64,000 bases of DNA from assembly GCA_022606425.2 (NCBI GenBank), contig JAHDVF020001600.1, positions 620,001-684,000 on the forward strand, written 5' to 3'. Shown here in pieces: positions 10,205 to 19,974 of the stretch. The translations under genes and the position numbers were made by a program. Position 1 is the stretch's first letter, and each line of letters begins with the position of its first letter. The notes under the pieces were generated by a model, which was given only the letters and a program-made list of their open reading frames with translations, made no database searches and was not told where the DNA came from. This DNA is from Lepidostoma basale (Eukaryota > Arthropoda > Insecta > Trichoptera > Lepidostomatidae).

Positions 10205-10500
10205 CTAATGATGGTTAGTTAGTTAGTTTGTCTAAGAGATCTCATTTCTACTGTATTTATTCTATTTTCATCCTTCTATCCAATCTATAAATGGACAAGT
10301 GTATGAAAGAGTTGAAAGGGTTGGAAGCAGGTGCATAAACGAACGGTGTGTCAGTAAGCTGTTTGTTGTATGCGGAAGACGCTGTGCTACCTGCAGATAA
10401 CGAGCATGAACTACAAGTCCTGGTGTCTAGTATGTATGAGGTATGCAAGCGATACGATTTGATTATGAATGTGAAGATCACGATCTTCCTCTATTTCTAA
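10205..10500 (+). mobile_element. RTE-B fragments including a YADD-region piece
   Basis: 10205-10232 is a GTTA tail. 10233-10284 is RTE-B in reverse. 10285-10485 (+) encodes YAEDAVLPADNEHELQVLVS followed by SMYEVCKRYDLIMNV. The catalytic YADD is changed to YAED, and there is no intact domain. Confidence 0.65.
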
Positions 10501-11280
10501 TTCCATTATCATCATTTACATATGCTTTCAAATAATATACAGTTTATCTAACATTTTTTCGCGATGCGTTTATTTTCTTGGCAAACAAGGAAAAAAATAG
10601 TTGATATACAATATGATTTGCTACGTTTTACATGCAAATCGAAAATTGTATTTTTGTGTAATCGACTTGTTTTTTTTAAAAGAAAAGCATTTTATTATTA
10701 TATGCCATAAATATAACCGTTGTATAAATGATAATCCAATTTTTACGTGGTTTAAAGGTTTTCTTAGAATATCGATACAGAGTAAAGTTCATTTGATTCT
10801 GCCTTGGAGTAGACAACTTTTGTTCTAATCATATCATACTTTTGGTCCAGTCAAATTAGCAAAAAAATGGGTCCATCTTGAAATGCGAGAATATAGGCTG
10901 GAAAACGTATTTACCTTCGTTTTGTCGTTTTAGAAGTTATCTCAAAAATCATATAATATCTAGAGTCTGGGTCGTGAGTTATTCAAGGTCAAAGGTCACA
11001 AAAATCGTTTTCACGCAATTATCTAAGTTTCTATAGCTCCAATGATGTTGAGCTCTTAATAAAAATTGTAGAACATGAAATTTGCGACACATTTTGTTCA
11101 GAACATTTTGTCATGCGCTCAACCGTTTTTGAGATAAAGGGCGGAGAACGCGCAGCATACAGACATACGTACTGCAATGCAAGGTCAACTGTGAATCTCG
11201 CCGATTAAAACCCTATATATAGTTATTCTCAGCACTTTCTTTGGACAATGTAGCAGTTTAAAAAGTTGCCGAGAAACTAC
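10501..11280. other. Non-coding, unassigned
   Basis: No gene. 10840-11220 has a smoother, less repetitive composition than its surroundings and contains a perfect direct repeat AGGTCA-A-AGGTCA. It may be part of an old DNA element; I cannot assign it. Confidence 0.35.
10986..10998 (+). promoter_or_regulatory. DR1-type nuclear receptor half-site pair
   Basis: AGGTCAAAGGTCA: two AGGTCA half-sites with one-base spacing, the classic HNF4/USP-type DR1 site. No gene is next to it, so a function is unproven. Confidence 0.25.
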
Positions 11281-11284
11281 AAGA

Positions 11285-11625
11285 GCCATAATAGGAATAA
11301 GCCTAAGAGACAGAGTCAGAGACGATACGGTGAGAGAAAAAACAAAGGTCATTGACATTATCCAACGGTTGGCGACGCTAAAATGGCAATGGGCAGGTCA
11401 CGTAGTCTGAAGCTCAGACGAAAAATGGACAAGAAGGCTGCTGACTTGGAGAACGTGGACGGTAAAGAGAAGTGCAGGGCGACCGCAACTACGGTGGAAG
11501 GATGATCTGAACAGACACGTCAGAATAACCTGGATACAGTCTGTACAAGAGAGAGTGAAATGGAAGCGAATGGAGGAGGGCTTTGTCCAGGAGTGGACAG
11601 GAAAAGGCTGAGAAAGAAGAAGATA
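11285..11625 (+). mobile_element. RTE-D 3' fragment
   Basis: Encodes SLRDRVRDDTVREKTKVID, then ATLKWQWAGHV and RWKDDLNRHVRITWIQS, with an in-frame TGA after GHV. It ends in an AAGAAGAAG tail. Confidence 0.8.
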
Positions 11626-11699
11626 TTTTCATAATTTTATTTTGGCCAGATGTATGCTTTATATTCATACATAAAGATCGATACTATTATACTATAACA

Positions 11700-11905
11700 C
11701 CATTTATCAGGATTTTCTGATTAATATAAAGAAATGGGTTATGAGATGCCCATCTCTTCGAAGCTGCAGAGAGTTGGTTCCGAGCATTCCCAAAAGAAAT
11801 GCCGCGGGAAAGAGCCACTGTTAACTACCATACTTCATGAAGAGATCGTTCAGATCCTCTCTAGCATAACGGAATACCTCAATCATGAATACTACTAGCA
11901 ACCCG
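11700..11905 (-). mobile_element. Jockey-A fragment
   Basis: Matches the Jockey-A stretch that includes CATCTCTTCGAAGCTG and CCGAGCATTCCCAAAAGAAA, truncated at both ends. Confidence 0.7.
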
Positions 11906-11938
11906 TGAAATATTCACAGAAGTAAACATTTTTTAAAA

Positions 11939-12510
11939 ACTAACTAACTAACTAACTAACCATCACGCCGTCTCTCCGAAGGGGTAGGCAGAAATAATGG
12001 ACTGACACACTTTTCTCTCGCTTCTTCAACTTCATACATCGTGTCATGCACGTGGGTCGATTTCTCTGACTCCTCACGTGACCTTCATTCAATATTCGAT
12101 TTATTGATGGTTGAGGTATTAGTAAACACGATTGGTTGGCGGTTTTACTTGGATTTAATATACTTAAATTTGTCACAATTTATATAATTTATATATTTAA
12201 GGATCATTAAGATGATTTGGACATATGGAAAGAATGAATGAAGAAAGAATGGTCAAAAAATTATATGTCAACGATGCAAATGAAACCAGAAATAAAAGAA
12301 GACCGAGAAAAACGTGGCACGATCAAATAAATCAAATATTGAACGTCGACCATGTGAGGAGTCAGAGAAATCGACGCGCGTGCATGACACGATGTATGAA
12401 TGTTGAGGAAGCGAGATAAATATATGTCAGGGAAGAAAAGTGTGCCAGTCCATACTTTCTGCCTAGCCCTTCGGAAAACGGCGTGATGGTTAGTTAGTTT
12501 GTTAGTTAAA
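11939..12510. mobile_element. Two RTE-B copies in inverted orientation around a small element
   Basis: 11939-12111 is a minus-strand RTE-B 3' end. 12203-12510 is a plus-strand one (GHMERMNEERMVKKLYVND to GGCGTGATGGTTAG). Between them, 12112-12202 is a fragment of the palindromic element seen whole at 35101-35236 (TTGAGGTATTAGTAAACACG). Confidence 0.7.
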
Positions 12511-12589
12511 TGTCAAGAAACAATAAATATACGTAATGTTTTTAAGATGTCAAGTCGGAACAAATGCCGAGGGCGCGTATTGAGGTGTA

Positions 12590-13150
12590 TGAATGTAGAG
12601 ATAAATCCAATTAAACTTTTAGAAAACTTAAAATCTTTAGAAACGTTATTATAATCAATATACTCGTATAATATGCAATTTTACATTTCTTATATAATAT
12701 AATTTTTAAAAAGTACGCATGACAACATTTAAATGAACCAGTCTGTCGATGCCAGCGAGCCTGGCGAAACCGGTCGCTGTCTAAATAAAGACAAAAGTGG
12801 AAGTAGTTAAAAAACCTCGTTTTATTTATAATAATTTTCTTTTAAAATTAACTTCGATCAAGAGATTTCAGTAAAATCATTTGATTATCTTAATGACAAC
12901 ATTTGATAATTGTCCCAGCAAGGCGTAAAGTAAGCTTTTAGAAATATTAAAATCTCATGAAACATTACTATAAACACTATTTATTGAACAATATTACATC
13001 ATTCATATAACTTTAAAAATGTTTAGCATGACAACATTTGAAAATGTACTAGCAAGGCGAAATATGTCACTCCCATAAAATATATCAAACCATCAAGAAA
13101 ACTTAGGTTTATATGAATAACATAAATAAAAATATTTATTTGTTTTATTG
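12590..13150 (+). repeat. Repeat M1 tandem array (Penelope/retrozyme-like)
   Basis: Three imperfect units begin near 12700, 12890 and 13030 with TGACAACATTTGA or a close variant. They continue with GCAAGGCG (two units) or the stem-loop GCCAG-CGAGC-CTGGC (first unit), then GAAAC or GAAAT. Unit spacing is about 140-190 bp. The same repeat recurs singly at many places in the window. No ORF. Confidence 0.55.
12751..12775 (+). ncRNA. Hammerhead-ribozyme-like motif
   Basis: Stem-loop GCCAG-CGAGC-CTGGC (12751-12765), then GAAAC (12766-12770), then CGGTC, so that ACCGGT forms a tiny stem followed by C. This matches stem II, the GAAA box, a minimal stem III and the cleavage C of Penelope-type hammerheads. 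The CUGAUGA strand expected upstream reads CTGTCGAT here, so it is probably inactive. Confidence 0.4.
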
Positions 13151-13202
13151 TTACACAAAGCATCATATGTACAATTTGATTAGACATTATACGAACATAA
13201 TT

Positions 13203-14524
13203 ATCAAATCAAATCAAATCAAATCAGTTTATTTCATCAACAGACATTACAAAATTTATTTTTAAGGCATCTATTGAGAACAGGTAAAATAATATATTAT
13301 ATATAGTATACTACCAGAAACGCATAAGAGATGGTTCAACATTAGGAAGACAGGATACTCTCCAGAATTAAGAGTATTTGCCTTCTGAACGTACTTTCAC
13401 TAACATGAAAGACGTCGATCTCCGAGGAGACCGCGTTCAGCAGACTAATTGCTCTTCCCACCGGTGTCACCAGAGGCAGATTGGTTCTGGCAGCCGGTAG
13501 GTAAAACAATCTGTGCTGTCGCTGTCGGAGATATCTATCGGGGACAAAAAGCCGAACACCCTCCAGTACGGCCGAGTTCTCGAAGTATCCCCTAATTAAT
13601 CTAAAGAAATGGGTAATTAAATGTCCATCTCTTCGAAGCTGTAGAGAATTGGTTCCGAGCATTCCCAAAAGAAATGCCGTGGGATAGAGCCAAGGATAGC
13701 TACCATACTCCCTCATGTAGAGATACCTCAGAAATTTTTTCTGAACCCTCTCTAGCATAATGGAATATCTCGCCTCGTGAGGACTCCATATCACAGAACC
13801 ACTTTCGAGTCTGCTCCGAACCAATGCGTTGTATAGGACTCTGAGCACATTGGGATCCCTGAAAACTCTGCCGGTCCGGACGATGAAGCCCAACATCTTC
13901 AGCGCAGTGCCACAAATCCTCTCAACATGTGCACGAAAAGTCAGCCTACTCTCATAGATGATCCCGAGATCTCTCATCGTAGATACATGTGCTAGTTGCT
14001 GGTTGTTCATTGTGTATCTATAATACACAGTTCTCAATGCTCTAGTAAAAGATAGCATAACGCATTTAGAGACATTGAATTGCATTTGATTTCTGTGACT
14101 CCAGTTGACAATATTATTGATGTCCGACTGGAGGCGAAGACAGTCTCCAGGATTTTTAATTTCCAGGAATAATTTCAGATCATCGGCAAATAAAAGAAAT
14201 CGCGAGAAGTTTATCACTTTCGCAATATCATTTATGAAGATGGTGAAGAGGAGTGGCCCTAAGTTTGAACCTTGTGGCACCCCTGAATTTACAAGAAAAG
14301 GTTCCGATTGAAAAATTCCGTATGAGACGTATTGTTTTCTCCCCTCGAGGTAACTAATGAAAAACATAATCAACTGAGAAGAGAATCCAATTTGAGATAG
14401 CTTTGCTATCAGAATGTCGTGGTTCACAGTGTCAAAGGCCTTTGAGAAATCATTATATGAACAGTCAACTTGATGACCATCATCCAAGGCCCTTGCAATG
14501 TAATCTGTGAATACCATGAGATTA
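13203..14524 (-). mobile_element. Jockey-A retrotransposon, best copy
   Basis: From the tail of ATCAA repeats at 13203 (TTTGA on the coding strand), through about 135 bp of 3' UTR, to an open reverse-transcriptase frame truncated at its 5' end near 14524. It serves as reference for the other Jockey-A pieces in the window. The endonuclease half is missing. Confidence 0.9.
13342..14517 (-). CDS. Reverse transcriptase, C-terminal two thirds (Jockey-A)
   Basis: A 391-residue open frame without stops. It contains NDFSKAFDTVNHDIL (motif A with its Asp, about residues 23-37), SGVPQGSNLGPLLF (about 78-91) and LLFADDLKLF (the FADD form of the catalytic YADD, about 108-117). Later come LGIIYESRLTFRAHVERICG and a long C-terminal tail ending LLILESILSS. 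The start Met is only the first ATG after the truncation point, not a true start. It once copied element RNA into DNA at the insertion site; without the endonuclease it cannot act alone. Confidence 0.9.
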   Translation of the reverse strand: MVFTDYIARALDDGHQVDCSYNDFSKAFDTVNHDILIAKLSQIGFSSQLIMFFISYLEGRKQYVSYGIFQSEPFLVNSGVPQGSNLGPLLFTIFINDIAKVINFSRFLLFADDLKLFLEIKNPGDCLRLQSDINNIVNWSHRNQMQFNVSKCVMLSFTRALRTVYYRYTMNNQQLAHVSTMRDLGIIYESRLTFRAHVERICGTALKMLGFIVRTGRVFRDPNVLRVLYNALVRSRLESGSVIWSPHEARYSIMLERVQKKFLRYLYMREYGSYPWLYPTAFLLGMLGTNSLQLRRDGHLITHFFRLIRGYFENSAVLEGVRLFVPDRYLRQRQHRLFYLPAARTNLPLVTPVGRAISLLNAVSSEIDVFHVSESTFRRQILLILESILSS

Positions 14525-14554
14525 GTTTCAGTCGAGTAGAATTATTACAACATA

Positions 14555-14700
14555 ATTTAAAAAAATTACATCATCAACATTTAAAAAGTTTAGTAAAGCG
14601 ACATTTGTTAGCGCCCTAGCAAGGTGAAATATGTTACTTCCATAAAATATAATAAAATTTCCAGAAAACAAGGGTTTACTCTAATATACTCGTATATGTA
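14555..14700 (+). repeat. Repeat M1 copy
   Basis: Contains CGACATTTGTTAGCGCCCTA, then GCAAGGTGAAATATGTTAC and ATAAAATATAATAAAATTTC, the standard M1 order. Confidence 0.55.
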
Positions 14701-14701
14701 A

Positions 14702-14878
14702 TAACTAACTAACTAACTAGCCATCACGCCATTTTCCCGCAGGGGTAGGCAGAGAGGATGGATCGCCACAATGCTCTGACCTGGCATACCTCTCGGGATT
14801 CCTCTACATTCATACATCGTACCATGCACGCACGTCGATTATTCTGACTTCGAATGTGGCCGCCTTTTAGTAATTGAT
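14702..14878 (-). mobile_element. RTE-B 3' end
   Basis: Plus strand starts TAACTAACTAACTAGCCATC and runs to the codons for QLLKGGHIRS. Truncated. Confidence 0.8.
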
Positions 14879-15194
14879 TGATTTGTAATAATTGTAATTT
14901 GTATAATTATAATTTAATAATTTATATAAATATTAAAGTATTGATAAATTTTTTGAAAAACTGCAATTTACATTTATCACAAACATGTTTCGGACCATTG
15001 GCGTCCTTCATCGGTGTATTTTTTTTTACATTAAGGAAAGAGATATACGTTCCGATACATCTTAGTGAAAACACTGTTGTGAGAATACAGTGATTTTCAA
15101 AAGTTATTAAAATGTGAATCCAAAACACAATGTCATATCGAAAATAATTTTTTTTAAATATATTTAAAATGTACTTACATTTTTATTGGATTAT
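14879..15194 (-). ncRNA. Hammerhead-like motif in Penelope-like sequence (14984-15016)
   Basis: On the minus strand: CCGATGA, A, stem GGAC-GCCAATG-GTCC, then GAAAC and ATGTTTGTG. Only U4 of the CUGAUGA box is changed (to C), and the base after the short stem III is G instead of the required non-G. This is the nearest match to a full hammerhead core in the window, but it looks dead. The flanks are AT-rich and non-coding. Confidence 0.45.
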
Positions 15195-15620
15195 ATTAAC
15201 ACAAAATTGCACTGTTTTTAAATGTTTTTTAAACGAATTAATACGAATAAAAACGCATGTTTTCTAGAAACTGTATTATATTTTATGGAAATGACACGTT
15301 TCACCATGCTATGACATTATTAAATGTCACGCAATCCCATAAAATATAATAAAACTATTGATTAAAACATTGTTATAATATCACAATTGATTTAATTTCT
15401 ATCAAATTGTCGCGACAACGATCAACTAAAATTGATTGTAACACTGCTTAGCGAAACAGCTGTCGCTTCAATTTCATAGAAATACAACCAATTGTGAAAT
15501 TATAACAGTGTTTCAATTAAACAGTTAATAATGTTGACATATCAAAGTGTTTCAGTCAATACAATGAATTATCTATAATGAAATGTCTAGAAAACACACG
15601 TTTTCATTCTTATTTATGAT
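15195..15620. repeat. Penelope/M1 repeat block with inverted halves
   Basis: 15210-15330 is M1 in reverse (TTTTCTAGAAACTGTATTAT, CGTTTCACCATGCTATGAC). 15365-15417 and 15450-15500 are inverted copies of a second type containing GCGAAACAGCTGTCGC (15451-15466). 15580-15610 closes with TGTCTAGAAAACACACG. No ORF. Confidence 0.5.
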
Positions 15621-15935
15621 TTAAAATGAAGTTTTTCAGTATTTTTTAAGATTAAATAAATATATTTTTAACACTTTTAAATAAATAAATGAATGTTTTA
15701 ATAATTATTACGTATTTATATAACTATGTCGGATCACAACTCAGCATACGTGCACTCAGTAGAGCTGCTTGTGAAGTACTGAACTTAACTTGCATCGGTC
15801 AAAGTAGTTTTATTTGAAGTTCATATACGTAAGTAAACGCATCCTGATACTTATAATTAATTTATTATAATTATTATATATAATTTACAATGCATAACTC
15901 AAAGGCGTATCGTAAAAAAATGTTTCAATCGAATC

Positions 15936-15989
15936 AATCAAATGAATTTATTTTCTCACAAGATATTACAAACAATTATCATAGTTTAA
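15936..15989 (-). mobile_element. Jockey-A 3' end
   Basis: ATCAATCAAATGAATTTATT to CATAGTTTAA matches the last 50 bp of Jockey-A. It stops at TTAA, where a piggyBac-type end begins. Confidence 0.65.
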
Positions 15990-16325
15990 CCCTTACCACT
16001 CCATTATTTGTTGATATTGTTTATCAGTCAACTATTGATATGTAGTTACTAAGAAAATCCTTAAAAAATCATTTGTAATGATTCATTCTTCAAATAAAAA
16101 ACAATTTACAGAAAACATTATGGACTACTTAAAGTTTTGCATAGTATGGTACTTTTTAAAACAATCTTCAGGATGGAGACCAGGTTTTCTGGAACAGGTC
16201 TCACAATACCACACTGTTTCCCTTCTTCTCCCTGGAATCTTTCTGTTACTGCACACAGTACAGTCTTTAGAACCTTTGTCCAGTTTCGCAATGAAGTGTA
16301 TCACGCGAAGTTCCCGCCATTTTAG
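15990..16325 (-). pseudogene. piggyBac transposase, C-terminal cysteine-rich relic
   Basis: The left end is TTAA (15986-15989) followed by CCCTTACCACTCC, typical of piggyBac termini. On the minus strand about 65 codons (about 16325 to 16126) read KGSKDCTVCSNRKIPGRRRE, then TVWYCETCSRKPGLHPEDCF and KKYHTMQN before a stop. The CxxC...CxxC...CF..YHT pattern is the zinc-binding C-terminal domain of piggyBac transposases. The DDD catalytic core and the other terminus are not present, so it is a deleted remnant. Confidence 0.7.
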
Positions 16326-16471
16326 GTTATGTGAATTTGCAAGGATTATTTTATAGTAAAATAAAAACGGAAAACAGTCAAAGTCTTATAAAAACGTGAA
16401 ATAAATTATTTTTTTGAACGAATAATCACAGGAAAGTCAAGTTTTGCGTGCGAAAATACACCGCGCGCGCG
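16326..16471. other. Non-coding, ends in a CG tract
   Basis: Nothing coding. 16461-16471 is CCGCGCGCGCG, directly before the hairpin. Confidence 0.4.
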
Positions 16472-16510
16472 AGTCTTATCTTGTCGGCCGCCAGCCGACA
16501 AGATAAGACT
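16472..16510. repeat. Perfect hairpin, 17-bp stem
   Basis: AGTCTTATCTTGTCGGC and its exact reverse complement are separated by five bases (CGCCA). It lies next to the CG-alternating tract. It may be a terminus of a foldback element. Confidence 0.7.
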
Positions 16511-16879
16511 TGTCGAACAAGAACACCGTCAAGATATTAACTTATTTAATTCACAACCCCACCAATTCAGTCTCTATTTAGATATTTTTTTTAAATTCTG
16601 ACGTACCTACTTGTAAAATTTTTTTCCCTTTAAATTAGGTTATATGCATTTGACATATAAAATGTACCTACGCGTGATGGATAGAACCCACAACCCAAAT
16701 TATACAATACAGTTAAACAAAACTATAAAATACCCACAAAACATAATAATACACAATTACAGAAAACTTAATTAATACAACTTATTGAACGCTAAGGCAT
16801 TGTGGAATTCCATAGTAATATACTTAGGAAATTGAAAATAACTTTGTTTAATCCACTAAACATAAAAAAAACTAAACAA
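16511..16879. other. AT-rich DNA, nothing recognised
   Basis: No frame or known repeat. Confidence 0.5.
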
Positions 16880-17058
16880 ATAATGAAAACGTCTATCTTC
16901 TAGAAGATTTATTATATTTTATGAGAATGACGTGTTTTGGCTGTCTAAGGTACTATCAAATGTATTAGAAAATTGATACAGACTTCGACAGGCGAAACAT
17001 GCCATTCAAATAAAACATAATAAAACTTCTAGAAGACAAACGTTTTCATTCGTATTAA
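16880..17058. repeat. Repeat M1, inverted pair
   Basis: The left half (GAAAACGTCTATCTTCTAG, TTTATGAGAATGACGTG) and right half (GGCGAAACATGCCATTC, CTTCTAGAAGACAAACG) are M1 copies in opposite orientation, giving imperfect inverted repeats of about 70 bp. Confidence 0.6.
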
Positions 17059-17087
17059 TTATTAAGTGGCTTGGAAGTGCACAATGG

Positions 17088-17570
17088 TCTTCTTGTACCG
17101 AGCCTTATGTATGGAAGCGAAGCATGGAACTGGGAAAAGAAGGATGAAAGCAGAATAGAAATGAGAAACCTTGAGAATGTGTAGAAAATCTGTGTATGAT
17201 AGAGTGTCGAATGAAAATATAAGAAGTGAATGCGGTGCGAATGATAGTGTTACGGACAAAATAATGAAAAGATCATTAAGATGGTTTGGACACATGGAAA
17301 GAATGAATGATGAAATAATGATAAGAAGTATATGATTAACGATGTAAATGGAACTAGTAACAGAGGAAGACCGAGGAAAACGTGGCACGATCAAATAAAT
17401 CAAATATTAAATGTCGGCCACGTGAAATCGACGTGCGTGATTGACACGATGTGTAAATGTTGAGGAAGCTAGAGAAATGTGTCACGAAATAAAATATTGG
17501 CAGTCAATTATTTCTGCCTACCCTTTCGGGGAGACGGCGTAATGGTTTGTTAGTTAGTTAGTTAGTTGGT
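17088..17570 (+). mobile_element. RTE-B 3' copy
   Basis: From VPSLMYGSEAWNWEKKDES through GANDSVTDKIMKRSLRWFGH to the 3' end GGCGTAATGGTTTGTTAGTTAGTT. Frameshifted. Confidence 0.8.
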
Positions 17571-17684
17571 TAATCTTAAGTTAATTTTTTTTTATTCATT
17601 TCTAACACTTATTGATAATAACATGTTTTTTTTTTTAATTATGCAAATGTTGTGTTGAATTTTTATTTTATTTGATTTTTTTCT

Positions 17685-17909
17685 TGTATACAACAGGTCG
17701 TATGAGCCCAATTACTGTATAGATTTTATTTTTGCTATTATATTGATTCTCGTGACATGTGATAGGTAGCCAATCCATCGCCATTTTATTGTCACGTGAA
17801 TTCTACTCCAGACCATAGACAGTGTGGCAATCACACTGCCATCGCCGGGAATCGAACCCGGGACCTTCGGTATGGAAGTCAGAGCTCTTACCCCTCTGCC
17901 ACGAAGGTC
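17685..17909 (-). mobile_element. SINE1, near complete
   Basis: Minus strand: head ACCTTCGTGGCAGAGGGGTA, box B GGGTTCGATTCCCGG, then the common body and 3' region (TACAGTAATTGGGCTCATAC). One of the best-preserved copies. Confidence 0.85.
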
Positions 17910-18284
17910 TGCATTAATACGTAGTAATAATTTATACTTAGTGAAATGAAAAAAATATCGTTTAGTTAATAAATAATAAAGCATTTGGAAGGTTATAATG
18001 CGTACATTTTAAAATATCGATAAAATTGCGAATTTCATCTGTTTCCGCATATATATTTATATACATACAGAATCCATTCATATTTAAATTGCTATTTTTT
18101 TATATGCAAATAAATTGTTTGATGTCATTGGTGATTTAAATATTTTTTTTCTAATATATCTTATAATAACAATACACATATTTGCATAAAATAGTAATAA
18201 ATTAACCAAAAAACAATTCAAAAATTCTGAAGATCTTCCTTATCTAGTTAAAAATATTACAACAACATCATAGTATTGCGCAGT
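17910..18284. other. AT-rich DNA, nothing recognised
   Basis: No supported feature. Confidence 0.5.
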
Positions 18285-18378
18285 TTCACAGGAGGGGTAG
18301 AGAAGGGGCTTCCCACCACATTGCCGAGGCTGTTATAGGGCGCAGCATCGCCCTTTTGTTAGCCTCGCTCGTGGACTT
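18285..18378 (-). mobile_element. SINE-B fragment
   Basis: Minus strand GAGCGAGGCTAACAAAAGGG, then CGATGCTGCGCCCTATAACA matches the 3' half of the SINE-B copies at 27954-28182 and 53288-53515. Confidence 0.6.
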
Positions 18379-18724
18379 CTCGGGCCTGATTATTTTGTTC
18401 ATAACACCTTCATTCGAACTGAATTCACTTCTTATTTTTGCATATGACACTATCATACACATATTTTTCGCAAATTCATCTAAGACGACTGGCGACCTTC
18501 GTGGCAGAGTGGTAAGAGCTCTGACTACCATACCGAAGGTTCCGGATGCGATTCCCAGCGCCGGCGCTGGCAGTGTGATTGTCACGTGAGGAGTCGGAGA
18601 AATCGACGTGTGTGCATAACAAGATGTATGAATGTAGAGGAAGCGAGAAAAGGATGTCAAGACAGAACAGTGTGGCGGTCAATTATGTCGGCCTACCCCT
18701 CCGGAGAGACGACGTGATGGTTAG
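18379..18724. mobile_element. RTE-B (-), SINE1 scrap, RTE-B (+)
   Basis: 18379-18486 is RTE-B on the minus strand. 18494-18583 is the tRNA-like head of SINE1. From GTCACGTGAGGAGTCGG (18580 on) the sequence is a plus-strand RTE-B 3' end to GACGTGATGGTTAG. The SINE1-to-RTE-B join falls on a shared CACGTGA. Confidence 0.7.
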
Positions 18725-18738
18725 TATTGTATATTGAC

Positions 18739-18968
18739 GACCTTCGTGGCCGAGTGGTAGATGCATTGACTGCCACCCCAAAGGGCCCGGGTTCGATTCC
18801 CGGCGCTGGCAGTGTGATTGTCACACTGTCTTTGGTCTGGTGTAGAATTATCGTGACAATAAAATGGCGATAGATTAGCTACCTATCACATCACGAGAAT
18901 CAATATATCAGCTAAAAACATATTGTATACAGTAATTGGGTTCTAGCGAACTGTTGTATACAAAAAAA
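18739..18968 (+). mobile_element. SINE1, near complete
   Basis: GACCTTCGTGGCCGAGTGGT head, box B GGGTTCGATTCCCGG, full body, and 3' end TTGTATACAAAAAAAGA. Confidence 0.85.
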
Positions 18969-19365
18969 GAGATCTCATTTCTACTGCATTTATTCTTCTT
19001 TCATCCTTCTTTTGCCAGTTTCAAGCTTCACTTCCATACATGAGGGTTGGCACTAGAACTCCATTGTGTACTGCCAGTTTTGCTTCTGTGGATATATTTC
19101 TATTTGCAGTAATGACTTTGAGTCCGACATTTATTTTATTCCCAGCACCAACCCTTCTTTCGATGTCTTTCTCCATTTTTCCGTCTCTTGTAAACATGCT
19201 CCCCAGATGCGTAAATTCGGTAACTTGCTCCAATTTCTCGCCCATCGCACTTATATCATAAAATTTTATTCTGCACTACATTCCTTTCTTATATCAGCAA
19301 TTGAAATTATGTCGTACCTTCATCATTTTATCACTTATACGTCTAAGAAATTTCATCTCTACCGC
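18969..19365 (-). mobile_element. RTE-B copy
   Basis: The minus-strand frame 19021-19245 encodes MGEKLEQVTEFTHLGSMFTR, then DIERRVGAGNKIN and NGVLVPTLMYGSEA. 19270-19365 carries further, rearranged RTE-B pieces. Confidence 0.8.
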
Positions 19366-19384
19366 GCAGTGGAAAAATTGACAT

Positions 19385-19560
19385 GATAAATTAATCCAAT
19401 TAATCAAATGTCATTAGATAATGCCTTAGACAGGTGAAAAATGTCCTTGCATAAAATTTTATAAATTTTACCAATAAACAGACGATTTCATTCGTATTAA
19501 TCATTTAATAAGGAGTTTTACATCATTGTTCAAGAAACAATAAATAACTACTCGTATAAT
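19385..19560 (+). repeat. Repeat M1 copy
   Basis: CATTAGATAATGCCTTAGAC, AGGTGAAAAATGTCC, then TTTCATTCGTATTAATC and AACAATAAATAACTACTCG. Confidence 0.6.
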
Positions 19561-19807
19561 GTGTTAACCATTTCCGTCCGAATTTTCTTTGGCACGCAAT
19601 ATACCGGAATATATTTATGTTATAATCTTTGCCCTGATAATAATTACCAAGGACGTCTCCGAGGTTGGCAATTAATTAATAAAATTTAACTTAATTAAAA
19701 TAGTTTCGACGCTATAAACGATAGTCCCATTATGACTTACGGAATCCAAGCAAGAGCAGACACTGTCTATATGAAACCTGTTCTTATAACAGTTCATTAA
19801 AAAACTA
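19561..19807. other. Non-coding; possible piggyBac-type end and RTE-C scrap
   Basis: TTAACCATTTCCGTCCG at 19564 resembles a piggyBac terminus but has no partner end. 19722-19785 encodes MTYGIQARADTV, an RTE-C scrap. Confidence 0.35.
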
Positions 19808-19960
19808 AGAAACTAACTAACAATGGACTGCCACACTTTCTTTCCTGACATATTTCTCTCGCTTCCTTGACATTCATACATCGTGTCATGCACGCGCGTC
19901 ATAATCTCTGACTCCTCACATGGCCGACATTCAATATTTGATCGTGCCTAATCATTAAAA
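19808..19960 (-). mobile_element. RTE-B 3' end
   Basis: AACTAACTAACAATGGACTG to AATATTTGATCGTGCC in reverse. A few bases of the usual CCATCACGCC are lost. Confidence 0.75.
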
Positions 19961-19974
19961 CAACAAAAAAGAGA

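Noticed and set aside
16472..16510. microRNA precursor
   Set aside because: The stem is only 17-19 bp and the loop 5 bases, too small for Drosha/Dicer products.
19561..19700. Complete piggyBac-type element
   Set aside because: Only a single TTAACC-like end is present, with no matching inverted end at a TTAA.
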